Numbered from the stretch's first letter, positions 52,754-63,812 are shown. The stretch is DNA of 64,000 nucleotides from Pelosinus fermentans JBW45 (GCF_000271665.2 NZ_CP010978.1:5316817-5380816), one strand, 5' to 3'. A program made the numbers and translations. The notes: generated by a model from the letters alone, not told the origin.

Positions 52754-55141
52754 ATGATTTATATTTTTGACGGCGCCATGGGAACGATGTTGCAAAATGC
52801 AGGATTACCGCCGGGATATTGTCCTGAATTATGGAATCAAGAACAGCCAGCCGTGATTACGGCTATACATAAAAGCTATATTGATAGCGGATCCGATATT
52901 ATTGAAACAAATACCTTTGGAGCAAATCGGATTAAATTAACCCATTATGGCTTAGAAGAAAAAGTCGCGCTGCTTAATACTGCCGCTGTTCAGGCAGCCC
53001 GGGCTGCCTGTGGTCCTGCCACCAAGATAGCAGGTTCTGTCGGTCCTACAGGTAAATTAATAGTACCCTTAGGAGACTTATCCTTTGATGATGCTTACAA
53101 CGTTTTTTTTGAACAAATTTCTGCCTTAGATCAAGCAGGTGTAGACATGATTCTAATTGAAACGATTATTGATATTCAAGAAATGCGTGCAGCTTTACTT
53201 GCAGCAAAAGCTGCTTCCAAAAAGCCCGTTATTTGTCAAATGTCTTTTGGTGCTGATGAAAGAACTGTAACTGGCACTGATCCAGTAACGGCAACTATCA
53301 TTTTAGAAGCAATGGGTGCTGATATCATTGGTGTGAATTGTTCCTTAGGTCCTGCGCAATTACTGCCAATTGTAGAAAAAATAGCACAGACTACAAATTG
53401 TCCAATTAGTGTTCAAGCTAATGCAGGAATGCCTAGCCTTATCAATAAACAAACTGTTTTTCCCATGCAGCCAGAGGAAATGGGACATTGGGCTAAAAAA
53501 TTAGTTGCTGCAGGTGCTCGTTATGTTGGCGGTTGCTGCGGCACTACCCCCCATCATATTAAATCTATATACCAAGCCGTAAAGCATCTCTCCCTATCGG
53601 ATTTACCCACGGTTCAATTAGCAAAGAAGTTTACCGCTTTAACCAGCCGTAGTAAAACCATTTACCTCGGTGCTGATCATCCCACTGTCATTATTGGCGA
53701 ACGGATTAATCCTACAGGCCGCAAACAGTTAGCAGCCGATATTGCTTCAGGACAATTTATTTCCGTAAAAAAAGAAGCCTTGTCTCAAATCCGTGCAGGG
53801 GCACAGCTTCTAGACGTAAATATGGGTGTCCCAGGAATTGACCAGGCTAAGGCCATGCAGTATGCGATTCAGGAATTATCAATGCTGGTAGATGTTCCTT
53901 TGGTTATTGATACAACAGATGTAAACGCATTAGAAGCAGGCTTAAAGGCTTATCCTGGCAGGGCGCTGATTAACTCAGTCAGTGCAGAACCAGAACGCTT
54001 AGAGTCTTTTTTGCCTCTGGCAAAAAAATATGGAGCTGCTATCCTTTGTTTACCTATTAGTCCAGCTGGAGTGCCTAAAACCGCTCAAGATCGGTTAGTA
54101 GTAATACAAGAAATTATTCATAAAGCATTTGAAATTGGTCTCAAACCCGGGGATTTTGTATTAGATGCTCTCATCCTAACAGCGGCGGCAGATGCTAGGG
54201 CTGGTCTTGAAGCCCTTGCCACATTAAAATTGTATCGCCAGCACCTTGGTTACCCAACTACAATGGGTCTTAGTAATATTTCTTTTGGACTGCCCAGGCG
54301 AGATATTATTAATGCAACCTTTTGTGCGATGGCATTAGATGCCGGACTTGATGCGCCCATTCTAAATCCGTATGATCCTCTCATGCAGCAAACCTTAGCA
54401 GCTTCAGCTTTGCTTTTAGGGAATGATCCCAGCGGCAGATCCTACAGTGTAAATTATGCTCCCACTAGTCAATCCGAAGAAAGAGCTGTCCCTCTTACAC
54501 CCAAAAACATTATCGAGCAAATCCATCTTGCCATTGTATCTGGAGAAAAAGAAGCGGTTGTTCCTTTAGTAGAGCAGGCATTAAGAGAAGGACATGGTTC
54601 CATTGAGATTAGTGAGCAAGCATTAACAACGGCTATGAATAAAGTTGGTATCGCTTTTGGCAATGGACAATGTTTTCTCCCCCAAGTATTATTAGCTGCC
54701 GAAAGCATGCGCGCCGCCTTCCTTACAATAAAAAAAGAACTGCCGGCTCATGCAACAACAAGCCTAGGTACTATCATTTTAGCTACTGTTAAAGGTGATA
54801 TTCACGATTTAGGAAAAAATATTGTGGCTGCCTTACTAGAAAATAACGGTTTTACTGTAATTGACTTAGGAAAAGATATTTCACCCGAAAAGATTGTGGA
54901 AAAAGCCCTAGAGCATAAAGCTGATATTGTGGGTCTATGCGCCCTTATGACGACAACGATGCCGCAAATTGACCACACCATTGCAGCGTTAAAAGCTGCA
55001 GGATGTTCTGCTCAAACTATCGTCGGCGGAGCTGTGCTAACCCAGGAATATGCAAATCAAGCAAATGCCGATTCTTATGCAGCTAATGGTGTGGATGCTG
55101 TAACAATTGCCAAAAATTTTATGGCTGATAAAGCACAATAA
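52754..55141 (+). CDS. metH: cobalamin-dependent methionine synthase without activation domain
   Basis: A 795-residue enzyme transferring methyl from methyl-THF to homocysteine through B12. Domain order: homocysteine-binding (DGAMGTMLQNAGL, IIETNTFGANR, zinc Cys in GVNCSLGP and VGGCCGTTPHH), methyl-THF-binding from about 315 (VIIGERINPTGRKQLA, AGAQLLDVNMGVPG, LSNISFGLP), B12 cap and B12-binding from about 570 with the axial His in VKGDIHDLGKNIV. E. coli MetH is about 1227 residues; the roughly 350-residue activation domain is absent and replaced by the preceding gene. Confidence 0.96.
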   Translation: MIYIFDGAMGTMLQNAGLPPGYCPELWNQEQPAVITAIHKSYIDSGSDIIETNTFGANRIKLTHYGLEEKVALLNTAAVQAARAACGPATKIAGSVGPTGKLIVPLGDLSFDDAYNVFFEQISALDQAGVDMILIETIIDIQEMRAALLAAKAASKKPVICQMSFGADERTVTGTDPVTATIILEAMGADIIGVNCSLGPAQLLPIVEKIAQTTNCPISVQANAGMPSLINKQTVFPMQPEEMGHWAKKLVAAGARYVGGCCGTTPHHIKSIYQAVKHLSLSDLPTVQLAKKFTALTSRSKTIYLGADHPTVIIGERINPTGRKQLAADIASGQFISVKKEALSQIRAGAQLLDVNMGVPGIDQAKAMQYAIQELSMLVDVPLVIDTTDVNALEAGLKAYPGRALINSVSAEPERLESFLPLAKKYGAAILCLPISPAGVPKTAQDRLVVIQEIIHKAFEIGLKPGDFVLDALILTAAADARAGLEALATLKLYRQHLGYPTTMGLSNISFGLPRRDIINATFCAMALDAGLDAPILNPYDPLMQQTLAASALLLGNDPSGRSYSVNYAPTSQSEERAVPLTPKNIIEQIHLAIVSGEKEAVVPLVEQALREGHGSIEISEQALTTAMNKVGIAFGNGQCFLPQVLLAAESMRAAFLTIKKELPAHATTSLGTIILATVKGDIHDLGKNIVAALLENNGFTVIDLGKDISPEKIVEKALEHKADIVGLCALMTTTMPQIDHTIAALKAAGCSAQTIVGGAVLTQEYANQANADSYAANGVDAVTIAKNFMADKAQ

Positions 55142-55173
55142 CGTATACTATTTATCCCATGATCGATAAATTT

Positions 55174-55222
55174 AGCTTGTATGAAACAGCATCTTTTTGC
55201 TAATTTCATACAAGTTAATTTT
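55174..55222 (+). terminator. terminator of the metF-metH operon
   Basis: CTTGTATGAAA (55176-55186) pairs with TTTCATACAAG (55204-55214), then TTAATTTTTTT. Confidence 0.9.
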
Positions 55223-55319
55223 TTTATCAAAAATGCAGGATTTATGACAAATTATATGGAATTTTATATAAATATGTCAATTTTTATATATATTATTAAA
55301 TGATGGGTGGTAAAAAGCA

Positions 55320-56597
55320 ATGGATAAAGAGGGAATAATGAGTGAAGCAGCGATTGATGAACTACTAGCTGTTGCTAATAAAGAATTATTCGCTCCAGAA
55401 TCAGCTTCTGTTAACAACGGAATTGATCAGCTATCAGCAACTGAAGAAAATCCGTCTCAAGAAATACCTCCCACAAAAAAATTATCTTTTTTAACACAGC
55501 TATTACAAGAGTCTCAAATTAAAAGAAAACTAGTTACTGTTCTTTTGCTATTATGTGCCTGCATCCTGGCGGGAGGATATATTGGCTATCAAAAAGGACT
55601 TGAAACATTAGAAGCACCTCTTCCTCTTGATAAAATAATCCAGCAGGGAATTACTTTCGAAGGAAAAAATCTGATTACTTATGCAGGGCGTGGTGATGAA
55701 GCAATTGTGCTCGCTTTTCTTAACGCAGGTATGGACATTAATACAACGCGAAACACAGATGGATGGACAGCTTTAACAGCGGCCTCTTTTTATAAAAAGC
55801 CCGAGATGATTAAGCTGCTGCTAGAAAAGCAGGCTATTGTTAACATACAAGACAGATCTGGCAAGACCCCTTTAATGTATGCTGCTGCAATGGGAACGGA
55901 AGAAATTACGACTCTGTTACTAGAGGCAGGAGCAAATCCTAATACGCAAGACAAAAACGGACGAACTGCACTTATGGAAGCCTACTCCAAACAAGAAGCA
56001 AAAATTGCCGAAATCCTCAAAAGTGCTGGTGCCGATCCTACACTTCCTACTATAGTACGAAAAGAAGATATACCAGATGCTCCAACATCTCCAACTAAAA
56101 AAACACCTCAAACCTTCTCTTCCACGATCCCCGCTGAGGTTCAAATGACAGTCAGCAAAGCAGGTCTGATACCAATTGGCATGCCTTTGAAAGATGTAAA
56201 GAAATTATATCCAACTCTTTCTCTTAATGAAACGTATATTGATGGCAGCAAAAAAACCATTGCAAATATCTATTTAGAAAGTAGCAGCGATCCTTCCTTA
56301 GTATTAGAGCTTTCAAGTGGAAAATCGCAATTAGTATCGATTATAAACGTCTATGATTCCAGGTTCACAACTGATAAAAATGTTACCCTTCACTCTACGG
56401 TTGGCGATATACGAAATCAATACTCGGTAAGCGAGATTCGAGTCATTGACCATTCCTTGTACCTTCTAGTTAAAAGTACGAAAATGCTATTTGAACTTGA
56501 TATCAACGATCCTATGATACCAATTAACTGGACGGAAAGTGGCAGCCCTAATTCCATACCTTCTGATACAAAAATAAAACGAGTTATAATATATTAA
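55320..56597 (+). CDS. membrane-anchored ankyrin-repeat protein
   Basis: A 425-residue protein. A cytoplasmic N-terminus of about 68 residues (MSEAAIDELLAVANKELF; similar in shape to the EIDALL start of flagellar switch proteins), one membrane helix at about 70-90 (LVTVLLLLCACILAGGYIGY), and four ankyrin repeats at about 110-240 (LITYAGRGDEAIVLAFLNAG, GWTALTAASFYKKPEMIKLL, GKTPLMYAAAMGTEEITTLL, GRTALMEAYSKQEAKIAEIL). A Pro/Thr linker is followed by a C-terminal beta-rich domain of about 150 residues that I do not recognise. The second Met, at 55338, has a better ribosome site. Likely outside-facing protein-protein contact; function unknown. Confidence 0.85.
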   Translation: MDKEGIMSEAAIDELLAVANKELFAPESASVNNGIDQLSATEENPSQEIPPTKKLSFLTQLLQESQIKRKLVTVLLLLCACILAGGYIGYQKGLETLEAPLPLDKIIQQGITFEGKNLITYAGRGDEAIVLAFLNAGMDINTTRNTDGWTALTAASFYKKPEMIKLLLEKQAIVNIQDRSGKTPLMYAAAMGTEEITTLLLEAGANPNTQDKNGRTALMEAYSKQEAKIAEILKSAGADPTLPTIVRKEDIPDAPTSPTKKTPQTFSSTIPAEVQMTVSKAGLIPIGMPLKDVKKLYPTLSLNETYIDGSKKTIANIYLESSSDPSLVLELSSGKSQLVSIINVYDSRFTTDKNVTLHSTVGDIRNQYSVSEIRVIDHSLYLLVKSTKMLFELDINDPMIPINWTESGSPNSIPSDTKIKRVIIY

Positions 56598-56636
56598 AAA
56601 AGCTAACAATGAATTGTTAGCTTTTTTAATATATTA
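56589..56636. terminator. bidirectional terminator between the ankyrin gene and noc
   Basis: AAAAAAGCTAACAA and TTGTTAGCTTTTTT, extended on both sides by AATATATT; T-runs on both strands. Confidence 0.93.
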
Positions 56637-56659
56637 TAACTATACATATCATACTGACT

Positions 56660-57595
56660 TTATTTTTTCTTCGGAATGCGTAAATTAATATGAATAAATT
56701 CCTCATCTTGCTCTTGTTTTACTTTAATTTTAAGACCTGTTTTTTTCATTTCGCCTACTACATTGTTAATGGTATTAATAAAAATACGTACATCGCGAAT
56801 CACTTTTACAACATTGCGTTTAGGAGTATTTTTAGCCTCTACTTGTTTGGCGATATCTTCTAAAAACTCTTCAATAAGCTCTTCTGTCTCTCGCACATTT
56901 AACTTCTTTTCACTGATCATTTCCAATACTTCTAATTGCAATCTAGAATCATCTAACTTTAGTAACGAGCGGGCATGTCGTTCAGTTAACTTTTCCCTTG
57001 CAATTACCCCACGAACCTCAGGTATCAGTTTTAATAATCGCAATTTATTCGCAATGGTAGATTGATTCTTCCCCATACGTTTAGCAAGTTCCTCTTGGGT
57101 GAAAGAAAAACTTGTAATTAATTGCTGAAAGCCCTCTGCCTCTTCTAAGAAATGTAAATCTTCTCGCTGTAAATTCTCAATCATAGCTAATTCAGCCATT
57201 TCTTTATCAGTAAACTCTTTTATAATGACAGGTACCTGGCTTAAGCCTGCTAACTTTGAAGCGCGCAGACGACGTTCTCCCGCCACTAATTCAAAACCAT
57301 CAGGGATAAGACGCACAATTAAGGGTTGTATAATGCCATATTCCTCAATGGATGATGCCAATTCCAGTAAAGATTCTTGACTAAATATTTTCCTTGGCTG
57401 AAATGGATTGGGAACAATTTCAGTAATTTGTACATGCTGTACATTGCCTTCATTCATCCCATTTTCCATCGTGCTTAAGCTGCTATCATCCTGCCTATTA
57501 TCTATATCTCTTGCAATATTGGTTTGCTCTTTAGCCTCTTTAGCAATTTCCGGACTTTCTGAAGTCAGGCCTAATAATCTGGCTAAATTTTTCAT
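56660..57595 (-). CDS. noc: ParB-family nucleoid occlusion protein Noc
   Basis: A 311-residue ParB paralogue. The N-terminus (MKNLARLLGLTSESPEIA) fits the short amphipathic membrane-binding helix of Noc. The CTPase core has PNPFQPRKIFSQESLLELAS and LVAGERRLRASKLAGLSQVP, and the HTH is FSFTQEELAKRMGKNQSTIA. Noc prevents division over the nucleoid. Its place beside rsmG is as in Bacillus. It differs from the ParB at 48942 in lacking the LGRGLDALF ParA-contact motif. Confidence 0.93.
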   Translation of the reverse strand: MKNLARLLGLTSESPEIAKEAKEQTNIARDIDNRQDDSSLSTMENGMNEGNVQHVQITEIVPNPFQPRKIFSQESLLELASSIEEYGIIQPLIVRLIPDGFELVAGERRLRASKLAGLSQVPVIIKEFTDKEMAELAMIENLQREDLHFLEEAEGFQQLITSFSFTQEELAKRMGKNQSTIANKLRLLKLIPEVRGVIAREKLTERHARSLLKLDDSRLQLEVLEMISEKKLNVRETEELIEEFLEDIAKQVEAKNTPKRNVVKVIRDVRIFINTINNVVGEMKKTGLKIKVKQEQDEEFIHINLRIPKKK

Positions 57596-57678
57596 CTGTA
57601 CACCGCCTTACCTAAAATAGCCTTGTCAATAAGGTAATATTCGGCATTTCCACACAAGTTCCTTTTAACATGACTGTA

Positions 57679-58404
57679 TTATAATGGATTTTTTTCTGCA
57701 ATGCCTGGACGCCTAGGATACACTGGTAACGTTTTTTTTATTTTTCGAATATATACAACTGCCCTTACATCATCAAGACCTGGCAGTTTAATATTCTCAA
57801 TTTTTTCGATTTCGCCGCCAAGCACTCTGAGAGCGCTTGTAGACTCTTTTATTTCTTGACTGTACTGCGATCCCTTAAGGGCAATAAAAAACCCTCCTAC
57901 AGCCACAAATGGCAGGCATAATTCAGAGAGGATACTCAATCTTGCTACTGCCCGAGACACTGCAATATCATATGCCTCACGAAATTGTTTATTTTTCCCA
58001 CCATCTTCAGCTCGACTGTGTATAAATTCAATATCCGGTATTTCCAATTTTTCGGCTACTTCTTTTAAAAATAAAATTCTTTTATTTAAAGAATCAAATA
58101 ACGTCAGTTTTAAATCAGGACGATAAATCTTAAGAGGCAATCCGGGAAAACCAGCTCCAGTACCTACATCAATTATTTTTGCCCCATTTTTAAAAATAAT
58201 CTTATCATAACAAGATAAGGAATCAATCATGTGTTTGACAGCCACTTCATTCGGATCTGTAATCGCTGTCAAATTGATTTTTTGATTCCATTCTATCAAT
58301 ATTTCAAAATACTGGGAAAATCGCGTTAACTGTTCTTCTGTTAAGGATAAAGAATATTCCGTCGCAGCCTTTATTAACACCTCACGAAAGATCAATTGCT
58401 TCAT
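57679..58404 (-). CDS. rsmG: 16S rRNA (guanine-N7) methyltransferase RsmG
   Basis: A 241-residue SAM methyltransferase modifying G527 of 16S r[38 protein letters not shown] (SAM site), [16 protein letters not shown] and [18 protein letters not shown] are diagnostic. Its start overlaps the mnmG stop by 23 bases. Confidence 0.97.
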   Translation of the reverse strand: MKQLIFREVLIKAATEYSLSLTEEQLTRFSQYFEILIEWNQKINLTAITDPNEVAVKHMIDSLSCYDKIIFKNGAKIIDVGTGAGFPGLPLKIYRPDLKLTLFDSLNKRILFLKEVAEKLEIPDIEFIHSRAEDGGKNKQFREAYDIAVSRAVARLSILSELCLPFVAVGGFFIALKGSQYSQEIKESTSALRVLGGEIEKIENIKLPGLDDVRAVVYIRKIKKTLPVYPRRPGIAEKNPL

Positions 58405-60271
58405 CCCTCCTACGCTTTTGTTCCATATAAATCATTAATATCGAAATATCGGCAGGAGAAACACCGGAAATACGTCCTGCTTGTCCTACGGATAACGGAC
58501 GAATTTCATTCAATTTTTCTCTAGCTTCCACAGCTAAGCCGCTTAGCTGCATATAATCAATATCCTCAGGCAATAATTTTTCATCTAATCTGGCCGCCCG
58601 CTCTACTTGTTCAAGTTGTTTGCTAATATAACCTTCATATTTAGCAGAAATTTCTACTTGCTGCTGTACCGCCGAATCCAAGAGAGGTACAGCAAAATGC
58701 TCAGAAATCATGTTATAGTTAATTTCCGTTCTCCGCAGTAAATCATACAACATAATACCTGTACGCAATTCTACTGTTCCCATTGCCTGCATCTTTGCCT
58801 GTATTTCAGGCGTGGGGGTAATCATTACACTGCGCAGCAGTTTTAAACTTTCTTCAATGGAATCACGTTTACAAACAAATTTAGCATATCGTTCATCACT
58901 GACTAAACCAATTTTGCGTCCAATTTCCGTTAGACGCAAGTCCGCGTTGTCCTGACGTAAAATAAGGCGGAATTCAGCTCGAGAGGTCATAATGCGATAG
59001 GGCTCATTGGTTCCTTTTGTAACCAAATCATCAATCAGCACTCCGATATATCCATCAGAACGAGACAAAATCAGCGGTTCTTGACCTTTAACCAATAGGG
59101 CGGCATTAATGCCAGCTACTAAGCCTTGAGCTGCTGCTTCTTCATAACCTGATGTACCATTTATTTGACCTGCTGAGAACAATCCTTGAACCGTTTTAAA
59201 TTCTAGAGTTGGCTTAAGCTGGGTAGAATCAATACAATCATAATCAATCGCATAACCCGGACGCATAATTTTTACATTCTCCATGCCAGCAATGGTTCGC
59301 AAGAATTCATATTGTACATCAATTGGCAGGCTTGTAGACATGCCTTGCACATACATTTCATTGGTATGATGCCCTTCTGGCTCTATAAATAATTGATGTG
59401 CATTTTTATCGGCAAATCTTACAATTTTTGATTCAATCGATGGACAATATCGCGGTCCAACCCCCTCTACAATTCCCGTATACATAGGAGCACGATGTAG
59501 ATTATTTCGTATAATTTCATGAGTCTTTTCATTGGTATATGTCAGCCAGCAGGGCAGTTGCATTCTAGTTGTAATTTCACTTAAAAAAGAAAAATTATGA
59601 ACCTCTTCATCACCCGGCTGCTCGATCATTTTGGAAAAATCTAAGGAACGTTTATCTACCCTTGCCGGGGTACCTGTCTTAAATCGCATGATGCGAATAT
59701 TTAATTCTTTTAAGGAAGATGTTAAATTTTCAGCTGCTCGCTGACCATTGGGACCGCCTTTATATGCGAGTTCCCCTATGATAATTTTTCCACCTAAATA
59801 GGTCCCTGTCGCTAGTATTATACTTTTCGTATAATAAATTTCTCCAGTTTCCACTTCAATTCCATATACTTTCTGATCCTTCGACAGTATCCTTTCGACC
59901 AACACCTGTTTCACATCTAAATTAGGCTGATTTTCAACTGTCTCTTTCATTGTGATATGGTATAAATCTTTATCAGCCTGAGCTCTTAATGCATGTACAG
60001 CTGGTCCTTTTCCTGTATTTAGCATTCTCATTTGAAGGCTAGTTTTATCTGCATTAATCCCCATTTGCCCGCCTAATGCATCTAATTCTCTTACCAAATG
60101 CCCTTTAGCCGGACCACCAACGGAAGGATTACATGGCATAAAAGCTATATTATCTAAATTAATCGTCGTTAACAGCGTTTGGCAGCCCATACGGGCAGCC
60201 GCTAATGCTGCTTCGCATCCAGAATGACCAGACCCAATCACAATTACATCATACTCGCCTGCAATAAACAC
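58382..60271 (-). CDS. mnmG: tRNA uridine-5-carboxymethylaminomethyl modification enzyme MnmG
   Basis: A 629-residue FAD enzyme working with MnmE on wobble uridine of tRNA. FAD-binding [68 protein letters not shown] and [17 protein letters not shown] are present. Length is normal. Lies 15 bases after mnmE. Confidence 0.97.
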   Translation of the reverse strand: MFIAGEYDVIVIGSGHSGCEAALAAARMGCQTLLTTINLDNIAFMPCNPSVGGPAKGHLVRELDALGGQMGINADKTSLQMRMLNTGKGPAVHALRAQADKDLYHITMKETVENQPNLDVKQVLVERILSKDQKVYGIEVETGEIYYTKSIILATGTYLGGKIIIGELAYKGGPNGQRAAENLTSSLKELNIRIMRFKTGTPARVDKRSLDFSKMIEQPGDEEVHNFSFLSEITTRMQLPCWLTYTNEKTHEIIRNNLHRAPMYTGIVEGVGPRYCPSIESKIVRFADKNAHQLFIEPEGHHTNEMYVQGMSTSLPIDVQYEFLRTIAGMENVKIMRPGYAIDYDCIDSTQLKPTLEFKTVQGLFSAGQINGTSGYEEAAAQGLVAGINAALLVKGQEPLILSRSDGYIGVLIDDLVTKGTNEPYRIMTSRAEFRLILRQDNADLRLTEIGRKIGLVSDERYAKFVCKRDSIEESLKLLRSVMITPTPEIQAKMQAMGTVELRTGIMLYDLLRRTEINYNMISEHFAVPLLDSAVQQQVEISAKYEGYISKQLEQVERAARLDEKLLPEDIDYMQLSGLAVEAREKLNEIRPLSVGQAGRISGVSPADISILMIYMEQKRRRDEAIDLS

Positions 60272-60285
60272 AATTTGCCACTCCC

Positions 60286-61671
60286 CTATTTACCAATACA
60301 AAATTGAGTGAAAATCTGATCAATAATATCTTCCCCCACTGTATCTCCTGTAATCTCCCCTAGCTTGTCCCAACTTTCTTTTAAATCAATCACAATACAA
60401 TCCGATGGCATTCCTTCATCAATTGTCGCAATCGTCGCTTCTAAATGATATTTTGCTTGCTCTAATAAATTAGCTTGACGCAAATTAGTAAGAAACGCTC
60501 CCTCTTTTTGAGCTATTTCACCACCGTACACCATATCCACAATCATCTGCTCTAGTTCTGGTAAACCAGTACCTTCCATTACCGATATCTTTAATACTTT
60601 GGTATCTGCTATATAGGTGTATACTTCATCCAAATTTAAAAGCACCGGCAAATCTGTTTTATTAACTAAGACAATTGCCTGTTTACCGGAAAGCATAGCT
60701 AGTACTTCTCTATCTTCTGCTGATAATGGCAGGGAAGCATCTAATAATAACAAAATTAGATCCGCTGTCACAACAAATTCTTTTGCCTTTTCCACGCCCA
60801 TTTGTTCAATAATATCAGAGGTTTCTCTAATACCAGCAGTATCTACAATTTTTAAAGGAACACCCGATAGGTTCACGAATTCTTCAATCACATCACGAGT
60901 TGTTCCTGGAATATCTGTTACAATCGCTCTTTTTTCTTTCAACAAAGCATTTAACAAACTGGATTTACCCACATTGGGTTTACCAAGAATTACAGTTTCT
61001 AATCCTTCCCGTAATATCCGTCCCGTCTCTTTTGTCAGCAATAAATGATTTACGTCTGCCAATAAAAGCTCTACTGCTGCTCTAACATCCTGAGCAGCTA
61101 AGACCTCAATATCTTCTTCTGGAAAATCAATGGTCGCTTCTAAATTAGCAATCATTCTTAAAATTTCATATCTCATTTTGCGTATCTCGTCTGATAAGGC
61201 TCCCGATAAATGACCCACAGCCATACGAAGAGAAGCATCTGTTTTTGCTCTAATGATATCCATAACGGCTTCTGCTTGAGATAAATCCAGTCTGCCATTT
61301 AAAAATGCCCGCTTTGTAAATTCACCAGGTTCGGATAATCGTGCACCATACTGCAGTGTGAGTGCTAGAATTTTCTTCATCGGCACAGGACCGCCATGGC
61401 AATGAATTTCCACAACATCTTCTCGCGTATACGATTTAGGGCCATGCATAACAAGTAATAAAACCTCATCAATAACCAGGCCATTATCCGGATCTATAAT
61501 ATGCCCATATGCCACTTGCTGGGATGCGATATGTCTTGCACTCTTCCCATTTATTCCACGGAAAAATGTTTCCGCTATCTTTATTGTCAAGGAGCCACTC
61601 ATACGTATAATGCCAATGGCTCCTTCACCTGGAGCAGTAGCGATTGTACTAATCGTATCCTCTGCAAACAC
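60286..61671 (-). CDS. mnmE: tRNA modification GTPase MnmE
   Basis: A 461-residue GTPase partner of MnmG. N-terminal formyl-THF-binding domain ([20 protein letters not shown]), G-domain inserted in a helical domain ([41 protein letters not shown]) and the C-terminal CIGK motif. First gene of the mnmE-mnmG-rsmG set. Confidence 0.97.
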   Translation of the reverse strand: MFAEDTISTIATAPGEGAIGIIRMSGSLTIKIAETFFRGINGKSARHIASQQVAYGHIIDPDNGLVIDEVLLLVMHGPKSYTREDVVEIHCHGGPVPMKKILALTLQYGARLSEPGEFTKRAFLNGRLDLSQAEAVMDIIRAKTDASLRMAVGHLSGALSDEIRKMRYEILRMIANLEATIDFPEEDIEVLAAQDVRAAVELLLADVNHLLLTKETGRILREGLETVILGKPNVGKSSLLNALLKEKRAIVTDIPGTTRDVIEEFVNLSGVPLKIVDTAGIRETSDIIEQMGVEKAKEFVVTADLILLLLDASLPLSAEDREVLAMLSGKQAIVLVNKTDLPVLLNLDEVYTYIADTKVLKISVMEGTGLPELEQMIVDMVYGGEIAQKEGAFLTNLRQANLLEQAKYHLEATIATIDEGMPSDCIVIDLKESWDKLGEITGDTVGEDIIDQIFTQFCIGK

Positions 61672-61850
61672 TTTTATTCCTCCTTATTTTGTATCCATAT
61701 ACTCTCACAAAAACAACCATAATATAGCCGTAAACAGACAAAAGATGAGATTTTTCAAAAGGATACTATACACTTACTATTTTTACCCATTTCCCTGGGA
61801 ATATTTATCTATGGTAAACAATTAATATACATGGCTATTCTTTAGTAGTA

Positions 61851-61882
61851 AAACCCAGTAATAATTAATTATTACTGGGTTT
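61851..61882. terminator. terminator after jag
   Basis: AAACCCAGTAATAATT and AATTATTACTGGGTTT form a perfect 32-base palindrome with a T-run on the plus side and TTTTAC on the minus side, 18 bases after the jag stop. Confidence 0.9.
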
Positions 61883-61899
61883 TTGAATATGTAAACTAT

Positions 61900-62523
61900 C
61901 TATCTTTTTAAAGCAATCACAATTTTGCGATAGGGTTCTTCCCCTTCACTGTAAGTAATAATTCGCTGATCATCTTGAAGAGCCATATGAATAATTTTAC
62001 GTTCGTTAGGACTCATCGGTTCCAACACTACTTTTTCTCCACGACGTTTTACAGAATCAGCCAAACGAGCAGCCAAACGATTTAACGTATCCGTGCGACG
62101 CTGACGATAATCTTCTACGTCAAGAACAATACGCACCTTACCATCAATATCACGATTTGCTGTCAAATTAGTCAAATATTGCAACGCATCTAAAGTCTGA
62201 CCATGTTTACCGATCAGTATACCTAAATCATTACCCCTAATATTAAAATTAATAGAATCTTCTTTTCCTACTCTTTCAATCTGTACCTCTAATTTCATTA
62301 AGTCAAAAACAGTTTTCAAAAATTCATGAGCCACTTGTACCGGATCAATTGGCTTAATAGTCACTCTCACTTTAGCAGGCTTACTGCCAATAAAGCCAAA
62401 TAAACCTTTACTGGGCGCTTCTAACACTTCATACTCAATGCGGTCTTCTCCAACTTGAAGTTCATTTAAAGCCAGTCGTACCGCTTCTTCAACGGTTTTA
62501 CCTGTCATATCCACAGAAGTCAT
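61900..62523 (-). CDS. jag: KhpB/Jag RNA-binding protein (SpoIIIJ-associated)
   Basis: A 207-residue protein with three parts: Jag-N (SVDMTGKTVEEAVRLALNEL, KGLFGFIGSKPAKVRV), a KH domain (NDLGILIGKHGQTLDALQYL) and an R3H domain (VVLEPMSPNERKIIHMALQ). It binds RNA and affects cell elongation and sporulation. It directly follows yidC, as usual. Confidence 0.96.
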   Translation of the reverse strand: MTSVDMTGKTVEEAVRLALNELQVGEDRIEYEVLEAPSKGLFGFIGSKPAKVRVTIKPIDPVQVAHEFLKTVFDLMKLEVQIERVGKEDSINFNIRGNDLGILIGKHGQTLDALQYLTNLTANRDIDGKVRIVLDVEDYRQRRTDTLNRLAARLADSVKRRGEKVVLEPMSPNERKIIHMALQDDQRIITYSEGEEPYRKIVIALKR

Positions 62524-62540
62524 CGTGTTAATTAGCCTCC

Positions 62541-63179
62541 TTATTTTTGAGCTTCACCACGGTACATCCACCACTGTTGAGCAATTTGGAATGCATTACT
62601 CATTACCCAGTATAATACAAGTCCAGCAGGAAAAGTAATACTAATATAGCCGATAAATAATGGCATAAAAGTCATCATCATTTTTGCCTGTTGATTCATA
62701 TCACTGCTTGTCTGTTTTTGTTGAACATAAGTAGTAGCTGCTGAAAGTACAGGTAAAATATACAAAGGATCAGGATGAGACAAATTAGCAATCCATAAAA
62801 AACTAGGTATTTGTGCATATTGATAATCGCGAATGGCAAAGAAAATTCCCATAAGTATAGGCATCTGAACCAATAGAGGTAAACAGCCTGATAAAGGATT
62901 GACCCCTGACTCTTTATATAAAAGTGCCATTTCCTTATTTAATTTTTCAGGATTTCCTTTGTATTTTTCTTGTAATTCTTTCATTTTAGGTTGTAGATCT
63001 TGCATAGCCTTCATACCTTTAACTTGTTTTACAGTTAAAGGATATAATAGCAACTTTATGATCAAAGTTACCAAAATAATAGCTATACCATAATTAGGTA
63101 TACCAATGCTAGCTGTCATATCATAGAAAAAAGTTAATATATGCTGCAATAATGCAATAGCCGAATCAAACAGAGCCAA
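62541..63179 (-). CDS. yidC: membrane protein insertase YidC/SpoIIIJ
   Basis: A 212-residue insertase of the short type without the large periplasmic domain. Five hydrophobic helices; GIAIILVTLIIKLLLYPLTV (with the conserved positive residue in the groove), YKESGVNPLSGCLPLLVQMP and FPAGLVLYWVMSNAFQIAQQ. It lacks an N-terminal lipobox, as is common outside Bacilli. It inserts membrane proteins alone or with SecYEG. Confidence 0.96.
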   Translation of the reverse strand: MALFDSAIALLQHILTFFYDMTASIGIPNYGIAIILVTLIIKLLLYPLTVKQVKGMKAMQDLQPKMKELQEKYKGNPEKLNKEMALLYKESGVNPLSGCLPLLVQMPILMGIFFAIRDYQYAQIPSFLWIANLSHPDPLYILPVLSAATTYVQQKQTSSDMNQQAKMMMTFMPLFIGYISITFPAGLVLYWVMSNAFQIAQQWWMYRGEAQK

Positions 63180-63244
63180 TATCTCACGTCCTCAATATTA
63201 ATTTGTAACAAAATTAATTGTAATCTTGAATCGATTCTTATATA

Positions 63245-63457
63245 TCAAACAGGATCATACCCGCCAGGATGAAAGGGATGACAGCGCAAAATGCGCCGTA
63301 CAGCCATAATACCCCCACGGAAAATCCCATATTTCTCAATTGCCTGCAATGCATACTCTGAACAAGTCGGCACAAAACGGCAAGTAGGCGGTTTGAGCGG
63401 TGAAATAAATAAACGATAACCTTTAATCATCATTATAGCTATTTTTTTCATTATCAA
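63245..63457 (-). CDS. yidD: membrane protein insertion efficiency factor YidD
   Basis: A 70-residue protein: [38 protein letters not shown] and [16 protein letters not shown], with the three conserved Cys. It sits between rnpA and yidC and helps YidC. Confidence 0.96.
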   Translation of the reverse strand: MIMKKIAIMMIKGYRLFISPLKPPTCRFVPTCSEYALQAIEKYGIFRGGIMAVRRILRCHPFHPGGYDPV

Positions 63458-63461
63458 CTAC

Positions 63462-63812
63462 CTACTTAGCCAAAATTTTTGCCTTTTCACACAAATGAAT
63501 AAACGCTTTACCAACAGCTATAGAATTTGAGCTTACTGCAGCTTGTCTGCCAACTAATAGCAAATCAATTCCATTAATTAACTTATGCTGGTTTAAACGA
63601 TAGGAGTCCCGCAAAAGACGTTTTACACGATTGCGTACTACCGCACCACCCAATCTTTTACCTGCAGCAAATCCTACTCGACGAACAACACTATTAGTAG
63701 ATAGCACATAAAGTACTATCATTCGATTAGCATATGATTTGCCGGCTTTATATACAGTTTGGAAATTTTTATTTTTGTGTAGAATCCCTTGCTTAGATAA
63801 CTTATATATCAC
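63462..63812 (-). CDS. rnpA: ribonuclease P protein component
   Basis: A 116-residue basic protein that supports RNase P RNA in tRNA 5' processing. YKAGKSYANRMIVLYVL and the RNR motif GGAVVRNRVKRLLRDSYRLN are clear. Starts at a GTG 47 bases after rpmH. Four bases separate it from yidD. Confidence 0.95.
   Translation of the reverse strand: MIYKLSKQGILHKNKNFQTVYKAGKSYANRMIVLYVLSTNSVVRRVGFAAGKRLGGAVVRNRVKRLLRDSYRLNQHKLINGIDLLLVGRQAAVSSNSIAVGKAFIHLCEKAKILAK

Noticed and set aside
61789..61804. ATTTCCCTGGGAATAT as a Noc-binding site
   Set aside because: The known Noc site is ATTTCCCGGGAAAT; this one has an extra central base and a mismatch, so I do not claim it.
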